Source: Zymoseptoria tritici IPO323 (taxonomy: Eukaryota > Ascomycota > Dothideomycetes > Mycosphaerellales > Mycosphaerellaceae). Taken from it: a stretch of DNA of 64,000 bases. The stretch's first letter is position 1; every line of letters starts with the position of its first letter. Shown here in pieces: positions 20,141 to 31,363 of the stretch. The stretch lies in the NCBI RefSeq assembly GCF_000219625.1, contig NC_018203.1, forward strand, positions 1 to 64,000, read 5' to 3'. The notes under the pieces were generated by a model. The model did not search any database. It was not told where the DNA came from and saw nothing but the letters and a program-made list of their open reading frames with translations. A program made the translations under genes and the position numbers.

Positions 20141-23100
20141 CATCCGGGGCTTGGGGGATGATAGGTAGCCGATCCTAGCGGCGCTAATTGACGACGACGT
20201 CCTCGACTACCTCTTTATCGTCGAGACCTAGTTCGTCGAGTATAAGAAGCGCCGAGCGGATTACTACGTAATTGCGACCACAGTGAAGCCCGATATAGTG
20301 CCGAGAAAGGGTTGCTTGGGCTATAGGATTCTAGTAATAGGGACGGTACGCGCACGAAGTTGGCTCACCGGCGAGGCGCAGATCATTAGGACGGATGCTA
20401 TAACCCTGCCGACGGACCGGGGAACAATTAGCGGAGTCTACTTTCCCCCCAAGCGGAAGCCGGATAAGGTCCGGTCTACGCTCGAGGCAGTTGCCGGCTC
20501 CAATGTCGTTCTCGGAGATATTAACATCTACTTTAGTAAGATGTCTCTCTAGAGCGGGAAGGCGTCGCTACTTCCGAGACGGAAGGTCGTCTCGCGATAG
20601 ATCGAGGACTCCGCGATGACCTATCTAAAGCCAATCTAGGAGCTGATTACGATTGCGGACGCTATGTGCGAGAAACAACTGACGACTGACTACTACTTTG
20701 TCCGCCGGACGCTGCCGTATGCGACGCTAGCTCTACCGCGACCGACGGAGAAGATAAATACCGACTATGTCTACTGGCTCTACCTCTAGCTAGACCCGAC
20801 TACGGGTACTCTAGGTGGATTAGCCGTGCCGTATCAACTTCGACACTATGCGATAAGCCGGCTGAACAACGACGATACGGCGCAGGCGCTCTGCTATAGC
20901 TAGGAGAGAAGGGCGCGGCATCGACAGCATCTGTACTATATGAGCGCCGATGTGGACAAGCGGAATGCGGAAATTATGTCGCTCTGCCAGCAGGTAAGCG
21001 AAGCTGTGCTAGGACTCGCCTCTACGCGTCGTCGAAATCGTCCTCTAGGTAGACGAAAGGCGGAGGATATAAGTGACAGAGGCGGAGAGAAGAAGAATAG
21101 AGGCGGAGAGAAGAAGGATCAAGACGGAGAGAAGAAGGATAGAGGTAGAGAGAAGAACGACAGGCCTCGAAAGGCGATAATAGACCTGAAGCGAAAGCGA
21201 GCCGAGGATGATAACAACGCTGCTCGCAAGCCAAAGCCGCTACGCCGCCGTAGTAAGAAGAAGAAGGACTGGCGTCTTAAGGCAATGGCGAAGCCGAATC
21301 CGGACGCCGATGGCGGGACGCTCGAGACGGTCCGTCTCTATAAGAGAGCGTAGCGCCGCGCGAACGAGAATACACTGCTGGTGCCGACCCTAGCGGGGAA
21401 GGCGAGAGGGATAACGGCAATCGACGAGGTAACAGAGGGATTTGCCGGTCGATTCGTCTCGACAGCGACCCTCCTAGTACAGGAGATGTTTCCTATCGAC
21501 GATCGATCTACCTTGCTCTCCTTCTCGATCGACGAGATAATATAGGAGCTTACCTACCAGGATGCTACGAAGGCCTACGGAAACGATAGGGTACATATCC
21601 GTCTAATAAAAACCCTCGCGACGACGAGCTTCCTCCAGATCCTGGCCGCCCTCTATAATTCCTATCTCCGGAATGGTAAGACGCTGCGGAGCTGGAACGA
21701 AACTGTCGTCTATCTGGTCGTTAAGGATAAGACCCGACGGGAGGATGGTACAATGCCGGCGAAGGACGCTAACAACGTTCGTCCGATCTCGCTAGTAACG
21801 ATGTTTCGAAAGGTCTTCGAGCGCCTACTCCTCCAGCGCTTTAATAGTAGGACATAGGCGAGGATGCATCCTAACCAGGCGGGATTTCGAAGTCACTACT
21901 CTACTATAACGAACACCGCGGTCGTCTACGCCCTCCTCGAATCGAGCCGGATTACACACGCCGTGTTCCTCGATTTTTAAGCCGCCTTTAACGTTGTAGA
22001 TTATGTACTACTCGCGGACGTTCTACGCCGGCGGAGATGTCCGGAGAACATGCTAGCTCTGATTGCGAGCCTCTACTTTTTCGACGTCTGGTCCTTTGTC
22101 GTTTCGGATAGTACGGCTTCTTAGTGGTTTCCGCGGACGAGGGGAGTTCTGCAGGGCTCACCCCTCTCGCCCTATCTGTTTAACATCTTTATCGATAGCT
22201 TGCTCGAGGACTTAAATCGACCTAGGACACTCGCCCTAGCCGGCTCTTCCGACGTAATGCCTGCAGCGCCGCCGATTCCTTGCGCGCTGTTCTTCGCCGA
22301 TAATGGTGTTCTCCTCGCTAGCGACTTAGACGAGGTGCGTCTACTAATCCAGATCCTCGAGTGCTGGTCCTCCGCCAACCGCATCGCCCTAAACATTAAA
22401 AAATGCGCCTATCTAGCTCCGGCGTCTTTGTAGGAGGCGATCTACCTCTTTAGTACGGAGGTACTAAGGAGAGAGGTATATACCTACCTCGGATTTCCCG
22501 TAACGGCGCGAGGGATTGACTTAAGGAGGCACCTTAAGAGCCGGCTCGAATAGGCCGGGAAACGAAGCGACTTCCTAACCCTCGACGCGGACGGTTAGGG
22601 CTTTATACATCGCCTACGAGTCTATTAGTAGTATCTCGCACCGATGTTCGAGTATAGCGCGCCTCTCCTCGCGGCGTTTGCCGAGGACTCTCCTAAGTTC
22701 TAGGACGAGACGACTAAGGACGTTGCGAAGCTAACGAAGTGGATCTCGGGTTATGCTTCTAACCCTTACTTTACTCGCAATCTCCTAGGAATCTCCGCCC
22801 TACCCTCGCGATTTAAGGCACTAAAAACTAGCTTTTAGGTCGTAAAGAAGCACGCTCCGGAAGAAAGTCCGCTACAGAAGTTGGGATTACTAATCTGGAA
22901 ACCCAAAGCGTTCTTCCGGCGCTTAACGGAGGATAAGCTCTACGAGAAGTACCGCAAGACACCCGAGTCCTAGCCTCGCGACCGAAGCCTTAGCGAAGAC
23001 CGCCGTTCTGTCTAGCGGTTCCTGCGCTAGGAGAGAGAGGAAGATATAGCCGAAGAGGCTAAGAAGTGGAGCCTAACCTGGATTATACTGGAAGAAAGCT

Positions 23101-23474
23101 GCCTAAAGCGGGACTTACGAGGAGCCGATTACTTTTTAAAGGCGCTGCGGTCCTTCTAGAAGCGCTTCCTCTAGTATCGGCGTAGAACCTTCTATACCTA
23201 TGGTTTCTACGTCTGTATAAGCAAATTCATCCGAGGACACGAGACTTGCTACTAGGAAAACAGGACGAGCTAGCTCTTAAGGAAGGAACGACGGGCGAAG
23301 CAGAAGATGCATAAGAAAATAGGCACTACGAACACGAAGTTTACTAAGGTAGACTTCCTTCTAAATACAGGATGCTAGGAGCGAGCTAACGAGATCCTCG
23401 AGCGAATCTCGACGAAGATTACGACGGAGGAAGCTACGAAGGAGGAAGCGGAGGAAGCGGCGGCACAGACCTAG
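20121..23474 (+). pseudogene. LINE ORF2: APE endonuclease and reverse transcriptase, copy 2
   Basis: One uninterrupted phase of about 1,118 codons, broken only by TAG/TAA codons. Endonuclease strings INIRGLGD and LGDIN, reverse-transcriptase strings HPNQAGFR, FLDF-AAFN and GVLQGSPLSPYLFN, and catalytic box FADN are seen; the second Asp is Asn, a TpG-to-TpA change. The C-terminal knuckle retains its His (RGHETC) and its second Cys, but its first Cys is Tyr in some readings. This copy lacks the frameshift of copy 1 and is the better template for judging the ancestral layout. Confidence 0.85.
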
Positions 23475-23486
23475 TGTACACTGTCC

Positions 23487-23690
23487 TAGGTAGGACGTTA
23501 AAAGGCTCCGTCCGATAAGTAGGACGTTAAAAGGCTCCGTCCGATGAGTAGGACGTTAAAAGGCTCCGTCCGATGAGTAGGATGTAAAAAGGCTCCGTCC
23601 GATGGGTAGGACGTAAAGTAGCTCGGTCCGATGAGTAGGACGTAAAGTGGCTCTGTCCGATAAGTAGGACGTAAAGTGGCTCCGTCGACC
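23487..23690 (+). repeat. 29-bp minisatellite after ORF2, copy 2
   Basis: About seven 29-base units of the GTAGGACGT/GGCTCCGTCCGAT type, two fewer than in copy 1. Confidence 0.9.
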
Positions 23691-24604
23691 TAGGACGTAA
23701 AAGCGGAGATCATCCCTTGAGGATAAATTAGGCGTTTACCCTATCGAAAAGGAGTCTCTTCCCTTAAGATGAAAGTGGGCGTCCGATCGGTAGGACGTTA
23801 AAAGGCTGCGCTGCGACGTGGGAGACGTAGGCGACTGGCGAGGCCCGGACTGGCTCCGCACCGGACGATCAACTCTATCCGGAAGGCCTAGCAGTGGATG
23901 TAAGGCGTGTACCCTAGATCTGCGGCTGCTTCCTCTTAAAGCCGGGGAGCGGGAGGGAGAAAACTAGTACCTCTGCAGAGCAGTAGGAGGCTTGGAGGAA
24001 AGCAAAGGCGACGGCGTAGTAGGGGAGAGGAGTGGACGACGACGATCGCTGGAGGAGGAATTCTAGCTAAAGGGAAGACGGCACTCCCTAAACCGTTCGG
24101 GAAGCACTTGTGGACTAGTGTGCAAGCAGCTCGATCGGAATCGAATGTCTCCGACAGTAGATACGCCGGACGGAGGGAGGACAGAGCTCCACCGAACGGT
24201 CTTAAAGCAGGATGTTCCCCCTTAACGAGACGGGGTTACAGTTTCGGGCGGATGAGGAGACGCACACCTCGTCCGTCACCTGGGAGGTTTGGAAACCTAA
24301 GGTACGATAGACGGTAAGCGATTGCCGGAGCGATATTATGCGTTAGGATGCGGATTAGCCCATCGGTAGTCTCTCTTTTTGGCGGTTTGGTTAACTCGGG
24401 AGATAATAAAAAGGACACTATAAAACGTAGTTAGGCTAGGAGTAGCTGCGGTGCCGTACATCGCGAGGCGCTTTACGTGGGAGCGTGGGTCTGTTTCCTC
24501 CCCTCTAAAGACGGCCAAAAGAGCCGGGAGCAAGGGCTTGGATGGGGCTTTAGTTCAGATCAGGTGCAAAGGTAGACTAGCCTATATAAACAAGTACAAT
24601 GAAC
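23691..24604 (+). other. LINE copy 2 3' region
   Basis: It matches the 3' region of copy 1 nearly base for base, with transitions. No supported coding region. It ends GTACAATGAACC before the inner telomeric tract. Confidence 0.7.
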
Positions 24605-24624
24605 CCCTAACCCTAACCCTAACC
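24605..24624 (+). repeat. Inner interstitial telomere tract
   Basis: About 3.3 CCCTAA units separate LINE copy 2 from the helicase region. The sequence to its right (ACCTTCGGCGACGG) is the old subtelomere, so this is probably the stump of the former chromosome end. Confidence 0.95.
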
Positions 24625-24728
24625 ACCTTCGGCGACGGTGACACCTGACGGGTCCGGGAACCCTCGATCTTTCCTTCTCCTGCCCTAAACCCTTCTGCAC
24701 CTTCGGCGACGGTGACACCTGACGGGTT
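24624..24728. repeat. 31-bp direct repeat beside the inner telomere tract
   Basis: A block starting CACCTTCGGCGACGGTGACA occurs at 24,624 and again at 24,698, a 74-base spacing. It lies between the telomere stump and the helicase C-terminus. Confidence 0.8.
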
Positions 24729-24739
24729 CGGGCCTTCTA

Positions 24740-27700
24740 CCTCTCTTTCCTGTGGTAATATCTACCCTAAGCGTTCTACGAGCTCGATTAAGCGATTCGC
24801 CTCGATTCCGTCGTCTACCCCTCCCTAACCGACCCGCTGCTAAAAATATCTCTCGAGCGCTCGAACTCCCCGCGGATCGTCTTCGGATGCCTCCTCCCGG
24901 AAGCGGATAAACGTCGGGTCGTTGCTGATAAGTTTGGCCATCTCTCCTTCCTCGCCGAGTCGATATAGCAACGCCGCTATGACCTCTACTGCTAAACGGC
25001 TCTATCGGCATCCGGAACCCCTCTCGATGTCCTTCTCGCAGCGGATCTACGGGATCTAGCATCGTGCCTGTTCGCTCGACGGAGCTCGCATACTCGCTAT
25101 GTCCTGTATGCCCTCCCGCAGATGCTCTACCGCCCCGATATCTCGGAAACACCGGTCTAAGCCGTGCCGTTCCTCGTCGATGCTGTACTTTGCCTTATAG
25201 AGCAAGCACTTCCCCTGCTACTCTTTAAGCGTGCGTACCGCCCTCTACCACACCTCGAGCACCTGGTCGCTGCTCCCTACACTCTCTTCGACCCGCCTGC
25301 CCGTAGTAATGTCGCTCTCTTCGTCGCTCTCTTCGTCGCTCTCTTCGTCGCTCTCTTCGTCGCTCTCCTCGACTACTCTCCTCGACCGCTCTACGCGACG
25401 CCGGCGATAACACCGTCTCTGCACCAACACCAGGCTGGAAGATACCTCTAGCAATGCTGGGCTGTCTTCTCGTCGACCGCCTCTATCGAACGAGCCGTAA
25501 ACATCGTCCTCTACCTCTTCCTGTACGCTCGAAACCGCGTTCTACTCTATGTTATACTGCTGCTCTAAGAAGCGGATGAGCACGACTATCGCGTTGCTTA
25601 TTGCTTCGTTCTATACCCGCCCGCGATGTCGACTAGCTAGCTACCGGCCGTAATCCTTCTAGTCGCCCTACTCCCCGTCGTAGCCTAGCTCTCGTAGTAG
25701 TTGTAACCCTCGCTTAACCTCCCCTATACGGTAGACGATGCTACTAAGAACGTTTGGCTACTGATATACTAACGTCGAATCCTATCCGGTCCGGTAGAGT
25801 TTCTAACTAATCCCGTACTTAAAGCAGCTATGTATGCTCTTGTCGACAAATCGAGTGCTTTTACGAAGCTCGTCTACTACCGACTTATCTACGTAAAGCC
25901 TATCTGCATCGCAGATGGTCTCCTCGGCGTCCGTATGCCTGCCTACACGGCCCTTGCCTCCGACGAAGTACCCTAAGCACTTACGTCTGTCGACGAGCCA
26001 GTCTATCGACCGCTCGAATCGAGCTTTTCCTACGGCGTCCTATACGTACGCCCGCTCTATTACTGTTACGCCCTCTCCGCATTAGTTACATCTTGCAAGT
26101 AATCCCTTACACCGTACTTCAGTGCCGTCGAAATACCGACTTATAACTAGCCTACGACAGTCCTTCGTCGTAATAAATTCGCTTATTACGCCCTCGTCGA
26201 AACTACGGCTGTTACTAGCTACCCGCTTAGTAGACCCTTCCGCGACGACGATAACGGAGTCTACGTCCTTACCCGTACGACTACCGCGCCTACTCTCCTA
26301 CGCGAAGTCGATTATCCCGTACAGTAGCTCTATATGCATAACGAAGACGATTCCGGGGAAGTCGACACTAGTACCGAGAGCGGACGTAGCTATAATTACT
26401 CCTCCACGTTCGAGCTACGTTTGTAATTGCTCCTCGTTGTCGGCGGATGCGGCGTAGTAGTAGTTGTATCGTAGGTCTCGCGCCAGATCCTCGTACTGCT
26501 CTCGGCTATAATAGTAGACTATACCCTTCTTCCGTCCGATATGCTTCCGCATACGCTAGCATAGCGCTACGGCTTCGGCGACGGTCTTGCCTGCGGGGAC
26601 AGTGTGTACGATGTATCGTGTCCTAGCTCGTGTAGTCGGTGCTCGGATATACTGTGACAATCGCACTTCTATTGCCTCCTCGAGATCCGCCTCGAGCAGC
26701 ACCGGTAACGTTGTAGTTAACATAATTACGAGACATCCTAGTCTGCGGACCTCTCGAACGTGTGCTAACTTCGGTCGCCAGTTGCTAGATATAAAGACAA
26801 GATAACTCTCGTCGACGAAGATCCGCCGGAGAAGCCTCTTCTACAATAACATCTAAGCATAGCTAATAAACATCCTAGACGACACTACATCCGCGCTTAC
26901 GAACACTAGCGCCGCGGGATTAACCTCTCCGGGACGCTACTCTATGCTATCGATGCCGGCCTTCTTTGCGGTAGCGACTAGATTGTTAATAAGCGCCCGA
27001 TACGGTACGATAACAACTGTTGTACTAGGATCGGACAAACAAGCCGGCACTATAAACAGTAGACTCTTGCTACCGCTAGTCGGTAGTACAACAACTAACA
27101 GTGTTCTGTCCGTACTGTATACGATCTGCCGAAGCGCCTCTTATTGTTAGTCGGACTGATAGTCGACCTTATTACTGCCGAGAACTATAGACATAGCTCT
27201 TCGAATCTCCGCTTCCTGTGCCGTAGTTTGCTTTCTGCTCTCGAACAACACTCGCTCGACGGATCTCCCGGTTCCGGTATAGTATGTCGACGGCGACGAG
27301 AATGCCGGCATATACGGTATCGATGTTTTCGACGGACTCGGTCGCAGTGCGAGCGGCCTTAATGCACTGCCTCCCGACCCTGAACCTATGCCCGAGACAT
27401 TCCTACCCGAAGCACCGCTACTATAACTCCAATAGTTAGACCACCCTTTACCGCTGCGGCCGTCTTTATTCGCACTCTAGCCGGGGAACAGACTGCTAAA
27501 TAGAGCCGGCCTCTTACGCTAAGATACTTCCTCTGTGCTAATACTGTTACTCCGACGTAACCGCTTCCTACTCCCGCTCTGTAACCCTAAGAACCCGTGC
27601 TACTTCGTACTAAGCAGACGAAACATGTTGACCGTCTTGTTACTCAAATGACGGATTACATCGAGCGGGACGCCGTAGCGGTTGGCGCCTATTTCCCCGC

Positions 27701-30170
27701 CTCTTCCGGCCGACATCTCGAGTGCATCCTCGTCCTCGTCCTCCTCGTCCTCTACTCCCTCGTCTATTCCCTCTTAATACCCTCGTACGAACTCGGTACT
27801 AATGACCTCGCGCCTAACCGCAATCGCGACGTGCCGGTAGTTAAGCGTTGTAAGCCTTACGCCCATTCGCTGTTAACTCTCGCGGATTACGATGCGAGTT
27901 AGTCGCTCTGTTTCCTATAGACCCTTCTTGTTCGACTAGACATAATCACTCGCGCCGTTGCCTAGTACCGCGAGTGTTAAGTACTCTAGCGTCGGCTGGA
28001 CATATGCGAGATATATAACTATAAGCTGTCCGACTCGCTATGGTAAGAATCGTAGGATGACCTTTGGTTTGTCGAGCTAAGATTGCAACTTGTGATATCG
28101 AGTAACGATAACGACCTGGCCGTAGATGATGTAGACGTTCCGATCCCCTAACGTTGTATTGCGGAGACGTATAGACGTGATCTCGGTTCCTTAAGCCGGC
28201 TGTCTACTGTAGAGATGAACGCTAAGCAACAATAGCTCTCGAAACTAATCGATCTCCCGTAAATACCGGCGGACGTTCTTAACTACCTAGTTACCTTTTA
28301 ACCATAGCTTTACCTGGGACGGCCGATCTAGCACTCGACGAAGTAGCCACTTGTGATGCGTCTGTAGCCTGTTGTCCGGATAATCTACAAACGAGTGTCC
28401 ACGCTTTGTAAAAGTTATATTATCGCGGAGAGAGTTAAGCGCCACCTCGAACCGCTCGCCCTTCGTTAATAGCATAATCTCCTACAGCTTGTCCTCGGCT
28501 TCCTATACGACGCCCTGCGCGAAGCTGCAGAAGCGACGTAGTTCAATCGGATTGCCCTTGTACGACAGAGTAAGCCGATCTTCCGACTAGAACGTTAACC
28601 CGGCGTTAACATAGTTTATTCCGAGAGACTTGCTATATGCTAACAAGCTAAGTATCTTACTTATCGGACTGAACGAACTGTCCGCGAGATACTCGTCTCG
28701 CACCTTACGGAAACGATCGTCGTCGGCCTTATCTTGCCGATCCCGCTCCCCTAACAGGAGTACGATCTCGACGCCTAACACACGCACGCAATACACTATA
28801 CTAGCGAGCATATACGAGTAGTCGTTCGCTTCCCGGAGCCGCCGGAGCTCCTCGTCGATGCCGAGAACGGCGAGAAAGTGTATAAGAACACTCGTATGCG
28901 GGTCGGCGCGGAGCCTCTGGAAGATAAGCGACTAGTAGAATTGTAACAGTGCTTCTTGCTAAGCACCCTCGCTGTATCTAGACCGAAGTGAGTTACGAAA
29001 TGCTATAGCTAGCTCTCGTTGCCTCTCTCTCTACGGGAACAGAGCTCGTGCATCTCTTATTATATTAGTCGCTGTAACAGTCTCGCCTCTCCCGTAACTG
29101 CTATTTGATTAATTACTCTTACTTAGACCAGTGCGATTGCCCTCGGAATCGTCGTCCGTCTTGTCGCTGCTCTCGTCTCGTCGCCGGCTCTCGTATGCCT
29201 CCTCGCTTTCCATAACCCGAAGAGTGTAACACAGGAGTCGAGTTATATATCCGACATATCGCTGCTGTAAATTATCGTTCTGTAGTCGAGCTATTAGCCG
29301 TTGATCGGGCTTGTTCCGCTTGGCACCACGAAGCTAGCGTCGGACCTCGAGATCTAATGTTCGAAGCCTATTTACGCACCGCTCGATAAGTGCGATGTTT
29401 ACCTCTGCTGCGGCGCGAAGCATGTCTTCCTCTTTCCCGGGCAGCCGACTTGCATAACTAAGATAGCGCAAGTTGCGGCCTTTTAAGTGCTCGGCCTACT
29501 ACGTCCGCTTAAACCAAGCTAAGTTGTCCGTCTTCGAGATTGTCTCGTCCAGGAGCTCCATGTCTCTCGCCTGCGCTTTACGCTTTGTGTCCTAATCCTG
29601 AAAGATACCTACTATCTCCGCCGTTCGCTCTCCGGATTGTGCGGTTGTCTCCTGCGCTTTAATGTCGTTGTCGGATCCTTCCCCTCCGCTATAATCGACG
29701 GTAAAGTACCTCTGCAAGCCCGATGAATTAAAGAATGTCTATACCTACGTCTAATACTAGTGCTCTCGCTCGCTCTTCGATGATCGCCAGCCGTAATCTT
29801 TGTTATAATGCTTGCGGATCTCGTTACGACTAATCGAGATACGGTCGCATTCGGGCTCTTCGTAGATATATGCTCGTAGCGGCGTGCCTAAACATCTAAA
29901 GGGCGCCTCGAGCGGCGGCGGGAGTAATATATCCTTCGGCTCTTTAATGTGACAATCTCCGAACAGCGTAGCGACCTCTCTTCTATTGTCCTTTAATCCT
30001 TCGTGAAACAATCGCAGATAATCTTCGATGTTACGGACGGCGTAGCCGTGTACGCGGCAGACGACGACACTTTACTCCGGTATCTAAACCAAATTGTCGA
30101 ATGCATTATAAGTATCGATCTTCGGCAGTCGAACAACTTTGCGTCTTATTAAGTGTCCTCCTCTTTAACT
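24740..30170 (-). pseudogene. Telomere-linked RecQ-type helicase (TLH), RIP-inactivated
   Basis: A minus-strand remnant of about 5.4 kb reading toward the telomere. The N-terminus (30,100-29,757) resembles the fungal DUF3505 zinc-finger domain: CRVHGYAV, then FRCLGTPL and RKHYNKDYGW, where Tyr replaces the usual Cys and His. The middle region has RLRNTTLGDRNVYI and a FLP-stop-RVGQL string (about 28,200-28,000) known from TLH proteins. Helicase motifs follow: Walker A LPTSGSKSLLF (27,088-27,062), a DESH-type box read as DESY (about 26,820-26,803), and motifs V/VI ATSALGTSVDFPG and ESRRGSRTG (about 26,420-26,290). A CNQCGEG cluster lies near 26,080 and an acidic SDEE repeat near 25,330. Many TAG/TAA stops and Cys/His-to-Tyr changes fit RIP. 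TLH genes typically sit next to telomeres. The exact ends are uncertain. Confidence 0.87.
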
Positions 30171-30227
30171 CGTACTATCGGGTGTTGCGGGAGACATATA
30201 TTTGCGGGTGTCGGTTGGCGTTCGGAT

Positions 30228-30476
30228 CCCAAATTGCAACATGCGGAACTACGGCGAAATATCTTAATAACAACGGCTCTGATCGGTATATAAGTCTGAG
30301 GATAGTATCGACAAAGTGTTTCGTCCTATGCTCCTGATTTTCAGCAAGCATTTCGCAAAGTGCGATAAGTTATGCGAGCATAGGGGGGTAGGTATAGACG
30401 CAAAGCCGCGCTATACCGCCTCCGGACCTGGGGGCTACAGAATTCTATTGCCCCCTCAGGATCCTATCTGTTAGGG
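30228..30476. repeat. Dispersed direct repeat, copy A (about 250 bp)
   Basis: It starts CCCAAATTGC and ends CCTATCTGTTAGGG and matches 34,942-35,199 over its length, best in the last 80 bases (GACCTGGGGGCTACAGAATT). It lacks clear TG...CA ends. It could be a degenerate solo LTR or a small non-autonomous element. Confidence 0.75.
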
Positions 30477-30517
30477 TTAATTAGCCGATATTAACCTACT
30501 CGATCTCTAGAGGAACG

Positions 30518-31363
30518 ATGGACTATACATCCGAGCTCGAGCCTTTACGAGAGGAAATAAATCGAGAACTTTAGCTTAAATCTGGGCTAAAACCTTTCTA
30601 AGAGAAACTGCTAAAACTATTACAAGAGAGACGCTAGGCTAAGAAACTAAGCTTAAATAGAAAGAGACTAAAATGGAAAACTTTTCGGACCACCGATGCC
30701 CTTACAAACTCGCAACCTCGTAACTATACCGTACTTGGACGAACCGAGGACCTCCGAACACCCTCGCAGCGATTTGCCTGTAAACTCGCAAAGCAAGACC
30801 TTGTCGTCCAAAACGCTAAGGCTACCCTTAAACTATAAGCGGCGGTCCTAACGACGAGGAGTCGCCTGCAGGAGCCTGCGCATCTTGTCTCTAGTACCTG
30901 GCTCGTCGAAGTAGCAACCCTTGCTACTATCCGTAAAGGTGGCGGCAAGTGCTTCCTTTTCCTACATTAGAGCCTACGTTGCATGCTACACGAGGAGGGC
31001 CCGGTTGGGGTCTTCGCGGATGTCGGCCTACTTCTTCGTGCTGTTTGCGATAGCTGGAATGCGTTGCTAGACCAATTCGAGCGGAGTAAAGCTGTGCTAC
31101 TGCACGAGCTAATCGAAGCCGGTGAACGCAGGGCCGCGGAAGGTGCGCCACACGCCTACGTTCTCGAGCGCATCGCCTCGCTTGGTAGTCAGGTAGAGGA
31201 AGAGACCGAGGTAATAGTAGCCCGACCGCGGCTCCACCTTAGTAGAGCGACCACATGCAACATCGAAGCCTATAAAGGTCCCGACGAATACGCTATAAGT
31301 ATAGTTAGCCGGCGGTCGCGATCTACGGAAGGAACACGTACAAGTTGCCGTACTACATCTTAG
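30518..31363 (+). pseudogene. Unrecognised ORF remnant
   Basis: Not recognised. A plus-strand frame from ATG 30,518 to 31,363 reads coherently, with RIP-type stops early on. The N-terminal 60 residues are basic and helix-like; the last 126 codons are open and Glu/Ala-rich. A competing minus-strand frame from ATG 31,616 toward 31,200 also reads plausibly (GDPDDVELSDGG, DVGDWGFIAKM) with about eleven TAG codons. One of the two is probably spurious and I cannot decide which. Confidence 0.3.

Larger units (their letters stand above)
16152..24604 (+). mobile_element. Telomere-associated LINE, copy 2 (proximal)
   Basis: An 8.45-kb copy with the same order as copy 1. Its 5' end begins inside one 5' unit (CGATATCGAAG), so it is 5'-truncated relative to copy 1, the usual outcome of target-primed reverse transcription. 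It lacks the additional upstream units. Its 3' end is GTACAATGAACC followed by CCCTAA repeats. ORF2 keeps a single phase throughout, with RIP-type stops only. Differences from copy 1 are mostly transitions plus minisatellite length changes. Confidence 0.9.

Noticed and set aside
9776..23474. Frequent in-frame TAG/TAA as a sign of stop-codon reassignment
   Set aside because: Intact genes in the same window (phosphotransferase, secreted protein) end normally, and the stops sit at Trp/Gln positions together with Cys/His-to-Tyr changes, which is RIP.
25164..25451. Plus-strand frame with repeated FVAL
   Set aside because: Antisense to the acidic SDEE repeat of the helicase, which is in the helicase reading direction.
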